This document shows positions 21,923 to 32,954 of a stretch of DNA of 64,000 nucleotides, one piece after another. Made by a program: the position numbers and the translations under genes. Position 1 is the stretch's first letter. Each line of letters begins with the position of its first letter. The notes under the pieces were generated by a model. That model saw only the letters and a list, made by a program, of their open reading frames with translations. It was not told the DNA's origin and did not search any database. The stretch spans positions 51,861-115,860 of the forward strand of contig JBBHKE010002145.1 in NCBI GenBank assembly GCA_037447655.1. Direction: 5' to 3'. This DNA comes from Zygnema cylindricum (lineage: Eukaryota > Streptophyta > Zygnematophyceae > Zygnematales > Zygnemataceae).

Positions 21923-23352
21923 GAACCGTCTTGTCAAGCGTACAAAGAATCTAGGTCCATAACTTTTGTATAGAGATTTTAATTATTTCCCATCTTCTTT
22001 ATTTTTTCCTTTGAATTTCATCCTGTTCCTCGTCTATTATTAATTTTCTTTATACTTTACATTTGTCACTCTTTCCATTCATTTGCGAAGGCTTGAAATA
22101 TTTAGTTAGTGGTTTTTTACATATTAAATGATTTATAGTGGTTTGTGTGAAGTTTATCTTATGTTTCTTTTTTTTGTTTAATGTATGTCTTTTGTTATAC
22201 TTTTTAAATAAATCCTATTTTGTTTGTCTATTTCTGTTGATATTAGTGTATTTTCTAGGTCTGTATTAGGATAGAAAAAGGCAGAGGCAGTCTGACTCTA
22301 ACATCATTTTCCAAGCCCCCACACTTGTTATGGTCACTGAAGGCTGGATAATGAGACAGCGCCATGGCTGTCTATGCTCTCTAGAGACACAAGAAGTAGA
22401 CTTGGTAGGTTTTACTAAAAAGGATTTGACGGACCCAGGATTTGATCGTGGTACCTAGCGTCTGTCTAGTCACGCTTAGAAGTTAGCTTTGTCCGTTAGG
22501 TCTTGGACTAGTGCTAAGGTATATAGGGTTTCGTAAATATTTAAACATTTACAAGTAGGACATTTTGTTTAACTAATGAAACAAACGTTACAACATAGAA
22601 CTTGTGTACAATAGTATCACACGAAATCAATGTTGCGAACATTTATTTCGACGGTCCGGATAACAAGTCGATTTGAATCGACGACCGTGGTGAGAGCCGA
22701 GATTATAGAATGGCCGACTTAGCGTTTTCGGGCGGCGCCACTCTGGATGACACGTGGAAATGCGCTGGAGGATTGCGGGATCTCCGGAACGCGAGATGAT
22801 AAGTCTGAATGTGACAAATGTCACATTATGGCGATGCCGTATAAGGACCGTACAGAAAGTACTCCGGCACCTGTAATTTCTTGTACGGTACAGTCATATG
22901 ATTAGTTTGTACCTCAATATTAGGGGGCTTAGAGAGGGGTTGTAGGACTTAGAATATTTTGGTAAGTAGCCACCTCTCTCCCAGAGAGCATGTGTATAAA
23001 TCGGCACGCTTTGCCATTTAATAACAACTCATTTAGTTGACCATTTGCAGTGATTCTTTTTGCTGCGGACTCAGGGAAGTCCAAGCTACACACGCGTGTA
23101 GTCGGTCAGAGTGCTTGCCTGCCAGGGTGGCTGTATTTCTAAGGGAAAGTCAAAGTGGGGAAAGTTATTCAAAACTCATATTCCAACTTTGCATTATGTG
23201 GTGAAACTGAGCACACAGAAAGTCTTATTTCACAGAGGTGAAGTTGTAATGGGGTTTTGACTGTCAAGGGGTCAGTCATTTGGGTTTATATATACTTGGC
23301 TCGGACGGCGGATAGCGCGGCGTGACGTCACGCGAGAGCGTAGAAACGACAC
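21923..23352. other. Gene-free stretch, possible solo LTR or SINE debris
   Basis: No gene recognised. TTTCGAACCGTC...GTACAAAGAATCTA at 21918-21955 resembles 13987-14022 on the other side of the gypsy element. About 22390-22500 has tRNA-like boxes only in a loose sense. A TATAAAT at 22995 followed by promoter-like sequence could be part of an old LTR. None of these calls is firm. Confidence 0.35.
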
Positions 23353-23971
23353 TACACCGCGAATCGTAATTAGAGTAAACTACTCTAATTCGGTCGCTCA
23401 AAATTTCGACTCTATCACATCAAATAGAGTAATCGATTCTAATTTTTCATTATTCTAATTTAGGTGAGGTTTAATTCGCGTAAAAAATTAGAATATAGGT
23501 TTTTTTAAATAGTGTGGAGTATGGACGGCGTCTGACCGTGCAAAATTGTGCTTTTATAAGTAATAATGTACAAATAATGATTTAATAGAATCGCGCTTGC
23601 ACGTGAAATCGCACTAAACAAGAAAATCAATCACATCGAAAAAAAGGCGTTCGCATAACTCTCGTCCGTCGACAGCATCGTCGTCAGTGTGAACATTAAC
23701 TGACATTAAGTGCGACAAATAATACTAGCGTCATAATGACGTCAATACTATACGGACTGTTTGATTTTATACATCTATGTAATTTAGTGTTCACAATTAT
23801 CACGCACATAATTATCGCCGACATAACCCAATATAGAATACTTAAATAAATTAGAGTAAACTTCATAGTTGAAAAACCTCTATCTCATAAATTAGCATTC
23901 ATTACTCTAATTATTATTTTTGGTCTTTTTACTCTAATTTTTTCATTACTCTAATTACGATTCGCGGTGTA
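23353..23971 (+). mobile_element. TA-flanked MITE, family B, copy 2
   Basis: A 615-bp element between TA dinucleotides with termini CACCGCGAATCGTAATTAGA and TCTAATTACGATTCGCGGTG. It is nearly the same throughout as the element at 60688, in the same orientation, and matches 13356 in reverse. Confidence 0.88.
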
Positions 23972-24024
23972 CTGTACTGTACTTACCTGTACCCTACAGG
24001 AAACTGTCCGTACGATAATTACAG

Positions 24025-24245
24025 TACACCGTGTATCGTTATTAATGTTAATAAATTTTTCGCCACTTAAAACATCTTTTCTCCGTACACTTTTGTCCGA
24101 TTTTCACATGGAGACTGCCAATCGGAAGCTGAGAACACAATGCTTCAATCTCAACCGTCAGATCTTTAATCCCACAAGTGTGTACGGGAGAAAGATGTTT
24201 TAAGAGACAAAAAAAATATTAACACTAAGAGCGATACAAGGTGTA
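24025..24245 (+). mobile_element. TA-flanked MITE, family C, copy 1
   Basis: A 217-bp element between TA dinucleotides with termini CACCGTGTATCGTTATTAAT and its imperfect complement. The internal inverted words CTTAAAACATCTTTTCTCCG and AGAAAGATGTTTTAAG make it foldback-prone. It is related to 61954-62181. Confidence 0.78.
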
Positions 24246-24343
24246 CAGTACCATCCCTGCAATGCGATACGATACAGTCCTACAGATGTATCGGAACAAA
24301 TCGTAACGATACCCAAGGCAACTCTACAGTCCTGTACTGTAGG

Positions 24344-24984
24344 CAGAGGTCGCAAACGGTCAACCGAAACCGTGACCGACCGTTAACCGACCGCCCGCGC
24401 CGGATCCGGAACGGATTCGGTTGCCAAATTTTGGGGGTCGGGCGGTTACGGTCGGTTGACTCACCAGGAAAAAAAAAACGGTTAGCTACGGTCGGTCAAA
24501 CAAAAAACCAAAAAAATGAAAATTTTGTACTTTTTTTTCCAACATTATTGTTCTTTGTACTTTTGGTATCGTGGAAGTACGTGGCATCATGATTAGCGTC
24601 GCAAATCTGACACGGTACTGAAGTAAGCTATTTATTTCGAAAATCTTAGAGAGCGCGACAAAACGTCTCAAATCTGACACGGTCGTACAGTATTCATTTC
24701 GCAAATCTTAGGCAACGCGACAAAGCGTTGCAAATCTGACACAGTAGTACACTATTCATTTCGCAAATCTTAGGGAACGTGACAAAGCGTCACAAATCTG
24801 ACACGGTAGTAACACTATTCATTTCGTAAATCTTAGGGAACGCGACAAATCGTAATTATTGGCTTATTCCGTCGTACATTGATTAATTTTGTACTTTTCA
24901 GGTTACGGGCGGGCACGGTCGGTTGATTTTTTTTTTCGTAAACGACGGTCGGTTAACGGTTAACAATTTTGGAGCGTGACAAAA
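24344..24984 (+). mobile_element. Truncated hAT-like non-autonomous element
   Basis: It starts CAGAGGTCGCAAACGGTCAA, a hAT-style CAGAGG terminus. Subterminal ACGGTCGGTTAACGG/CCGACCG words recur at both ends (24350-24490 and 24900-24975). The right terminus is missing because the duplicated Ran segment begins at 24985. It has no transposase frame. Confidence 0.45.
24597..24858 (+). repeat. ~62-bp tandem repeat inside the hAT-like element
   Basis: Four units start with CAAATCTGACAC(G/A)G at 24602, 24669, 24731 and 24793 (spacings 67, 62, 62). Each has CATTTCG(C/T)AAATCTTAG and a GCGACAAA word. Confidence 0.85.
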
Positions 24985-25167
24985 CTAATTAGAGTAATCG
25001 ATTTCTTCCAAAATTTCCAAATTCCCAATTAGCGTAAACCACGCTAATTATTCGTATACGCTAAAGAAACTTCTACGCTAATAGCGATTGGCGGTGTACT
25101 GTACTCAGTGTACTGTGGTTGAGGAAATCGGCCGCGAGTCAACGATCGGGAAAATTTAGACTTGTTT

Positions 25168-25343
25168 CTGATCGTACGGTCCGCTGTTGTGCGTTTTTTC
25201 AAAGCTAGCTCGTCCCGGCTGTCCCTGATTGGCGTTTGAGTACTTCATTCAAAATTACTATCAAACCTAATGGACCACTCTGATCGAACGGTTTAAAGCT
25301 CTGCGTTTCTTCAAAGCAAGCTCTTTCTAGATATCCCTGATTG
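25168..25343 (+). promoter_or_regulatory. Tandem promoter-proximal repeat upstream of Ran copy 2
   Basis: Identical arrangement to 4021-4196: two ~112-bp-spaced units, each ending TCCCTGATTGG (inverted CCAAT). If this is the active promoter region, both Ran copies share it. Function is inferred only. Confidence 0.4.
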
Positions 25344-25719
25344 GACGGCATAATTGTCTTTTGACGTTTTATGAAGAGAAAAATGTCGAAATTAATACAC
25401 CAAATTAGAAATACATCAATGGATTAAGAGTGCTCCAGTATCTAGTTTATGTACTCTGGAATCGGCCGTATTTCACGCTCATCGAACGGCCGAATAGCAT
25501 TGGAGATGTCAACTTTTACCCGAAGGTATGTACTTGCAGTGCCCGTTTTACGCCGTACATTAATACTGACTTTCTAGTCAATAAATGTTTATTACCGTTG
25601 TCTTCTAGACATAGCTCTTACTAGGTTTTACAAGCTTTCGGAAGGTGTTGGAAAGCCAAGCTACACTACACTGTACATATTATCAGAAACTCCGAGTGTG
25701 TTCAAGCTCATCTTTCATT

Positions 25720-28307
25720 ATGGTAATGTTTCTGTTCCTTCTTTTGTTTAGCTGATGAATAGTTTCTCAATTTTTGTTGCTGATGGACTTTGTCAAGCTA
25801 TACCAGGGTTTTATGCCTGCTTCTTGGAACATGTAGGTCTTTTTGGCTCTGTCGTATCTTCTTTAAGTTTTGGCTGTGTGATATTGTTCTCTTACTGGTG
25901 TGTACGTCTCTGTACTTTTGTTGTGTTTACAGGCTCTGCCAGGCCATCAGACTCCTGATAACACGCCCAGTTTTAAACTTATCCTTGTCGGCGACGGTGG
26001 AACTGGTAAGTCGTTTGGCGTTTGCTCTACGTATATATTTCCTTTTTGCTCTACGTATATATTTCCTTTCTTCTTGTTTATACAGTCAAATCTGCAGTCC
26101 TTTTTTTTTAATAGATGTTGGGGCCTTCCTTGTTTACTCATGCCTTCTATCTCTTATGATGGTGCTCAGGCCAAAAAGTTCTGGCTTTTATGCCAGCACG
26201 TCCTTTCCAGTATGTATACTTTCTTGATTTATTGGTATGTTGTTTGGCTTATCTGTCTGCATTTGGTGTGATACTGGAAGACCTTAAGCGTGAAGTAACT
26301 TCTATGGCGAATTATATTGGAATATAAAAGTCAATTGTCGCGCTTTTTGAATGTGCAGGAAAGACGACCTTTGTGAAAAGACATTTGTCTGGTGAATTCG
26401 AGAAGCGTTACGAGCGTAAGATGTTTTCATCCATCTTCTTCATCCTGTTAATTTTCCCAGATTTGTGTTTTGATTGGTTGATTACGTTTTTTTCATGTAT
26501 TTTTAAGTCTATCTGGAATCCTGCTGCTGTATGTTCTCATTTTCTGGGCGGTATTTGCTCTATCATACTTCTCGTTCTGACGATCTTTTTGTACCTCACC
26601 TTTTGCAGCAACAATTGGTGTCGAAGTACATCCTCTCGACTTCTTCACCAACTGCGGACGAATCAGATTTTATTGCTGGGATACTGCGGGGCAGGAGAAG
26701 TTTGGTGGATTGCGTGATGGTTATTAGTAAGTTCGTTTCACACTTACTTAGCAAACAGGTGTGCAACCTTTTTTGTTCTCGTACATGTATATCAGGTTTC
26801 TTGCCCTGAAATTCATGGGATCCTTTTATGTGTAAACCTCGCGCCAGACAAAAGGCCCCAGTAACTTTTATTTTCCGACAAATAAGTGTCATTCTGATGC
26901 AATTTGGCTTACTTAGGGTTTAGTAACGCTTGTGAAAGATGTGTTTCCTCGTAAGGGTTACTATAGTAAGTTCGTTTCATTCCTGCTGAGCAAGCAAGTG
27001 TGCCTTTTTTTTTCATGTCTATATATGTTTTCTGTTTGGGTTCATGGGCTGTTAGGGTCAAGTTTTTATGTGTGAACTTGTATGCCAAGTAAGACTTCAG
27101 TATCTATTTTTTTTGTCTGGCAATCATTGTCATTGTGATGCAATTTGGCTTATTTAGGTTTAGTGAAGCAACAAATTTGTATTAGATGTTCTCCCCCTTT
27201 GTCTTACAGTGGCCATGGCTTTTTCCTCTTATGCAGTATTCACGGTCAGTGTGCGATAATCATGTTTGATGTGACTTCGCGACTGACGTACAAGAACGTA
27301 CCAACATGGCATCGAGATCTATGCAGGTTTGTTCTGCAGTTCCTTGAACCATTTACTTTTTTTTTTTTTTGTCTTTTTTGAAGTTTGTTTTCAGTAGTCC
27401 ACTGTGGTGAGAATCTGTTCATGATTTTGTCAACTTTCCTGACAGTGCTTGCTTGAACGCGTTCTTGTTTGCAGAGTTTGTGAAAACATCCCCATCGTTT
27501 TATGTGGCAACAAGGTAGACGTGAAGAACAGGCAGGTGAAGGCAAAGCAAGTCACTTTTCATCGGAAGAAGAATCTGCAATATTATGAAATCTCGGCAAA
27601 GAGTAATTACAACTTTGAGAAGCCATTTCTCTATTTGGCTCGCAAGCTTGCTGGGTAATTTGTCTTATCCCCTATGTTTTTTTCCTTTCGCCATTAATCA
27701 CTCGAAATTTTGTTGGTGGTTGATTTTCAAGTTTAAGATGGGAGAACAGGCATTTAGAGTGAAGCCCTAACCTTTGATTGTTCTCTGTGCAGAGATGCAA
27801 CTTTACACTTTGTGGAATCTCCTGCACTTGCACCACCTGAGATTCAGCTTGGTGCTGAGCAACGCAACCAGTAAGTATTGGTGTTAATAATTTGTTTTAT
27901 TGCTATTTTACTGATTTTCTCATCTTGTTTTTACATTGGTGCAGTGCGGATTGCTTTCTATCACTCTATTCCCCATTGCTGTTAACATGTCTTTTTTGTT
28001 GCTTTTTGCTGATTTCCGTTCTTACCCTGTTGAACAGTGCTGTTATTGCCTGTTTCTGTTCTGATCTTATTGCTTAAATTGTTGATTGCGGCTCTTATTC
28101 CAATTTTATTGCTTGTATTGCCGGTTTTTATTCAGTTTTTATATTGCTTTACAGCCCGTTGCTATTCATTCAGTTTTGGTATTGGTGATTTTGCAGATAA
28201 TTTGTCTTTTACTGACAAACTTTTCTTTTTGCAGGATTGAGGCAGAATTGGCGGCGGCAGCGAGCCAGCCACTCCCAGACGAAGAGGACGAGCTTCTAGA
28301 CAGCTAG
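25720..28307 (+). CDS. RAN: Ran small GTPase, copy 2 (8 exons)
   Basis: A second Ran gene with the same nuclear transport and spindle role. Exons: 25720-25722 (ATG), 25933-26005, 26359-26415, 26609-26726, 27237-27326, 27475-27654, 27793-27870 and 28235-28307. The predicted 223 residues are identical to copy 1, including GDGGTGKT, DTAGQE, NKVD and the acidic DEEDELLDS end. Introns 1-3 and the start of intron 4 show no differences I could find from copy 1. The middle of intron 4 (about 26930-27210) has many differences and is 16 bp shorter. Both genes have all splice sites and may both be expressed. Confidence 0.93.
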
Positions 28308-29889
28308 AGAGGAAGAGCAGTAGTTCTTTTTTTTCATTTCAACCTAGTTGCTGGAGAGTGCGACTTTCTGTCTCAGAAAGGCTTACACGTCAAGCAATTT
28401 CATGGAATCGCAATAGTCTTGTTGTGTGCCTTACCTGGGATCGGATTTTTTTTTGCATCAAGAGCCTGACCACAGCGGAGGGAATGACCAAGAAAGATAT
28501 GATTGTAAGAGTGAACACATCACCATCGTTGTTATCATCTCAATATGTGACCGCAGAAAAGGAAATTAGAAGAAAAAGTGTACTGTAGAACAATTCAATG
28601 TTTAATAATGAGTGTAGAGAGTCTTTTTGCAGTGAATTCATTGCACGGAAATAAAACTTTAAATGGGTTAGTCTATGTGGAGGAACTAGCCATATTTTCT
28701 ACCGTGGATGTTACATGCTGGACACTGTTACATGCTGGACACTGTTACATGTGGTTGGACTACGCATGTTACTTTTTTGGAACGGGTGTTACAATGTATA
28801 AAGTTTGTATTCATTGTCAAGGGAGTAGTCATGTTAATTTTTGCAATTTCTTTCTGTACCAGTTTTTTGACATGTTGGAGAAGTTTTTATGAAAGTGATC
28901 GCTTACACTTCCTTCGATCAAATTAAGATTGTTGTTGTTGCTACGACTGCGGAAAACATGGATTAGAAAATATTTACTGCGTATCAATCTTTCGTCATAT
29001 CTCCCCTGAAATGGAACCCTAAAAATATTTTCTTTCTTACTCTGAGCAATGATGTTCTCCTCTTTCCAGTAAATGGTTTGAGTTTCACATGAAAATTTGC
29101 AGCAATGGTACTTGGGAGATTGGACGTGTGGTGTTGGTGTCTTTATTCAGTCTTGTTTACAGCTGTGGCTAATATTCTATGTTTGTAGTATTTATGCCAG
29201 TACCCAAAGTTGTGTGCATCTAACAGCACTCGAACATCTATTGCTACTTTCTGTATGTTGAAGTCTCTAGACTCGCGTGTGGCGAAAGGTTGAAAATGGA
29301 TGGCCGAAAAATAGACTAATGGTGTGTTGCCAAATTTTTGACGTACAGACCCTCAGCAGCTGACAGATGTATATACAGATATATATATGCAGTTTCTACT
29401 TTCTATTTTTTCTGTGTGAAATTGCATGTTGAACCGAAATCATTACTGATGTACATTAGGAAGGCTTAACCACGTCTAGGTATGCAGCTACACATTTTTG
29501 GAAAGTTATTGAGTGCAAATATCTTGTGCTACATGCTACGTGCGACGCACCTTCTTCTTCATGACAAAGGTGAAGAAGTAGCATGTACATCGTCATACCT
29601 TCTATTCTTGTAATTAGCCCCTTCAGGACAAAAAGCAAAGACTTGTGTAACGTTAAAAGCAATCTCAAAATTAGAAATTCAAAAGTAGGAAAACAAGCAC
29701 ACCTTTAAAAAAGGAACGTGACACATACAATGAGAGACGTGAACCTTTTGAATTATACAAGCAAAGCGCATGTCTCAGTAGACAGGACCTTGCTCTTTTA
29801 TGTTTTCTCTCTCACTTTCTTTCACTAATACGAATAGAACTCCAAACAGTATCATCATGCACCAATTTTATTCCTTCAGCTGGAGCTTG
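28308..29889. other. Ran copy 2 3' UTR and downstream flank
   Basis: Homologous to 7177-8638 but with many substitutions. It contains a small local repeat, CATGCTGGACACTGTTA, twice at about 28713-28747, where copy 1 has a single CATGCTGGACTCTGTTA. AATAAA lies at about 28651. No gene recognised. Confidence 0.45.
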
Positions 29890-30035
29890 CAATTGAAGAA
29901 TCATTTTACATCAAAGTTGTAACTGCTCAGTGTCGTTGGTTGTATCTTGAATGAAGACACGGAGGTGAAGAATCTCTTTGAGAGAGGAGTTCAGGAGGAT
30001 TCAATTTCTGTAATTCTTCTGGCCGATGTATGAAG
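29890..30035 (-). pseudogene. Frameshifted copy of the unrecognised terminal exon
   Basis: Homologous to 8639-8786 with the same acceptor (TTTGTCTGTGCAG). It starts FIHRPEELQKLNPPELL. Then 2 bp are missing relative to copy 1 (CTCTTTGAGAGAGGAG versus CTCTTTGAGGTCGAGAAG on the plus strand), which throws the rest out of frame. The original stop context is also changed. This copy is probably non-functional. Confidence 0.5.
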
Positions 30036-30255
30036 CTGCACAGACAAATTATAGAAGTTTGACTCTGACGATAGGATCAGATGATAAATATGATTGGTTA
30101 TGACAACATGAGTGAATGAGTAGTTTGATTGACTGCGATGATATGATCGAACAATAACCTACTTTGATAATAACTACACTGCCCATCCTTTTTAGTGTTT
30201 TTATGAGTTGTTAGTTCGAAATGAGAATAGATAGTACTAATTTAATGCAAGGGAA

Positions 30256-32496
30256 GTACATAAGATTTTTCTGTATTTCTGTTCAAGGTGTTCCCAGCTT
30301 CTAAAATGTTTGATATGTCCCAAATTGGCAATTATATACGTGTGTCATTTCACAAGTGATTATCATGATGGTCATCATCATCATCGTCATGATATTTCAT
30401 CGTCCAGTGAGTCATTAGTAAGGAACATGAAATGTGAATATGAATGAATGGAAAGGAGGTTGGGGACCTTAATATAACCTCTATGCTTCTCTTGATGCGT
30501 GGTTCGGTCCTTAAAGAAGTTGAGGAGAGTGTAATTTGTTTGGTTTCCTAATTTATTTTGTTTTCTCTTGTTTTTTTTTTCATTTTCGCTAGGGTGTTTA
30601 AGTGATGGTCTTTTGAGGTTTTTGAGAAGGATTAGATCTGAGGTGCTTATTTGTTTTCACGGTTTTTACCCCTCCATCTTTTGTTTTTTTGTTATTATTT
30701 TACTTTTTTCCGCTGTATGTGATTTGCTGGATTAAAATGTTAACATGAAGCCATTTTTCTTGTTTTTGACTCTCTCTAACGATTTGTGCATTTTCGTAAT
30801 GAAAATGATTTTGAAAAGTTTGTTTCTAAAAAGCTTCTCTCCTTCTCTTCCTCCGTTCTTTTTCAGCAGCTGCTTAGAGGTTCTTCTACGTTTGTTTAAA
30901 ACTTGTTCTCCTACCGAGAGAGACTATTAAGCTTAACAAAAAGCGTTTCATTTCATGATTTGGGTCAATCAAATGAGAAACAGGCCTGTCTCTTATCTTG
31001 ATCTGCACAGGAGCAATTGGAAACACTGAATGTGGTTTCCCCGCACTATACACGCTTTTCACGTTTTTAGCTTTGTCTATCCTGCAGAAGAATAAGGGTG
31101 CATCTCTGTGTGCCAAAGTAACGGTTTTTTCCTGTCGTTTTCCTGTAAAACTTAGAGCCGCACCGCGTTTTCCTGTAAAACTCAGAGCCGCACCGCGTAA
31201 GTTTCAAACGTACAAAAAAATAGAAAAAGAGAGAAGTACATTTTGCGTCATCGTCGAATTTAAGATGTACTAAATGCTGTCGTCTTGTGTTCTTCGACCC
31301 ACGGCCACGCCAAAAAACGTCATCTTCAAACTTTTCTGTAAAATACAGGGCCGATGTGTTTAAATACAAAGTATTTTCGAAAAACAAATAGAAACATGTA
31401 TTCGCACGTGTAATATTTTTACAAAAATTTCAAACAAATTCAAGCGACGGCGAAAGGTACAGTATTCGTTATGTTTTGTCCGTTTACATCCATGAAAGTA
31501 CACAAATTTATTTTTTTGTCGCCTTTCGATCTGTACGTAGTCTTCCAATCCACGGGTCAAAAAATTACGATGCCATTTTGACGAAATCGTGAGAAATATC
31601 GCGCCCCAGCAAGTCGCACACGCCGCCTCTCTCATCCTCGCATTCCCTCCTTCAAACTGCACTATTCCTCATCCTGTCACGAGGCGGAGGCTCTTTCCTC
31701 ATCTTGTCACGAGGCAAAGGCTCTACGCTGACCGGTGGGAAGCTGGAGAAAAAAATGTTATGTTTGTTAACTCGGACAAAGGAGGCTAATAAGACTAATT
31801 TATTATCTTGTTTCGTCTTAGGACCAGAATTACCAAAAACAAACCCTAATTATTGTGTTTAATATTGGTTCATTATCTCGCGCTTAATCTACTGTGCACA
31901 TCGGTTATTCTAAAACCAATTTTATATTATTATCATCATTATCATTATTTTCATTTGTTTCAATTATTTTTTCCCTTGTTATACTATTCTACAATTTCCG
32001 GTTTTAATGCCTTTCTCCTTTACTGCTTAATCGTATAATTTCGTATAATCGTTTCCTGTTTTACAGTTGTTAATTTTTTTCTACTTTACTATTTTAACGC
32101 TTGATTACTTCACTACTTATGCTTATTATTATTATTTTCATTTGTTTCAATTTTTATCCCTTGTTATACTATTTTACAATTCCCATTTTTAATGGCTTTC
32201 TTCTTTACTGTTTAATTGTTTTATGTTTTACAGTTGTTCATTGTTTTCTACTTCACAATTTTAACGCTTGACTACTTCACTACTTTGCTTGTTGACGTTA
32301 ATTTTATTTTTTACGGTTTTCAGTTTTGTTGTTGTATTTTGTTTTACTACTTTTTTTGTTCATTGTGACGATGTTCACTATTGAAAAGTAAGCTTTAGTA
32401 AGTCTTAGAAATTTGAGTCTAGGACTTAGAATATTTTTTGAATACCAACTGTTCAATATTGACCAAATTTAGTGTGGATTTTTTGTAGTATCTACA
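30256..32496. other. Gene-free, T-rich intergenic stretch
   Basis: No gene recognised. About 31110-31400 resembles, in reverse, the relic at 3470-3700 (CTGTCGTTTTCCTGTAA words). It contains a short internal doubling of TTTTCCTGTAAAACT(T/C)AGAGCCG at about 31138-31190. From 31900 to 32380 the sequence is a degenerate TTTACT/TTTTACAGTTG repeat-like T-rich tract that recurs right of the copia element. Confidence 0.45.
31667..31726 (+). repeat. 30-bp direct repeat, two units
   Basis: CCTCATC(C/T)TGTCACGAGGC followed by GGAGGCTCTTT or AAAGGCTCTAC; two adjacent units. Confidence 0.8.
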
Positions 32497-32954
32497 CGAA
32501 TTGATATCTTTAAGTTAATTAGTGTGTAGGGCCGCCAATGAATGTAGACGTGATAAGAATCATCCGGATTTTTAGGGTATAGATATTGTTAGTGGACAAT
32601 TCTGGTCCAAACACTTAGATTTTGTCAGTAGGGTGTCTGGTGGACCATGTACATACGTTTTGGATGTTTTTTAGATCTTTTAGATGTTTTCTAGATCTTT
32701 TAAGATGTTTCATAGATCTTTTGAGTATTTAGTTCAATTAGGATTGATCAATTCAACACAGAATGTACATTCTACACAAGAGTTAAAGAAATGAGAGCAC
32801 TGAGTGCAGTTTAAGGTGTTTTATGCTCTATTGTCTCTAATTTGCTTGTAGTACATGTTTGTTTGGTTGAAAGACCTCTTTTGTTTGGAGTAACATATCT
32901 TACACTATAGATCTAGTCTTTTAGGCATTTCTCTTTGGGTTTGCTTCCGCTAAC

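Larger units (their letters stand above)
24985..30255 (+). repeat. Segmental duplication, copy 2 (Ran segment)
   Basis: Same orientation as 3838-8987 plus 11241-11262. It begins inside the right half of a family A MITE (24985-25098), whose left half is absent. It holds the uninterrupted version of the site that contains the non-LTR element in copy 1. Homology stops after AATGCAAGGGAA at 30255. Confidence 0.9.

Noticed and set aside
22390-22500. tRNA-derived SINE on the minus strand
   Set aside because: Only loose resemblance of GATCAAATCC to a B box, with no convincing A box or tail.
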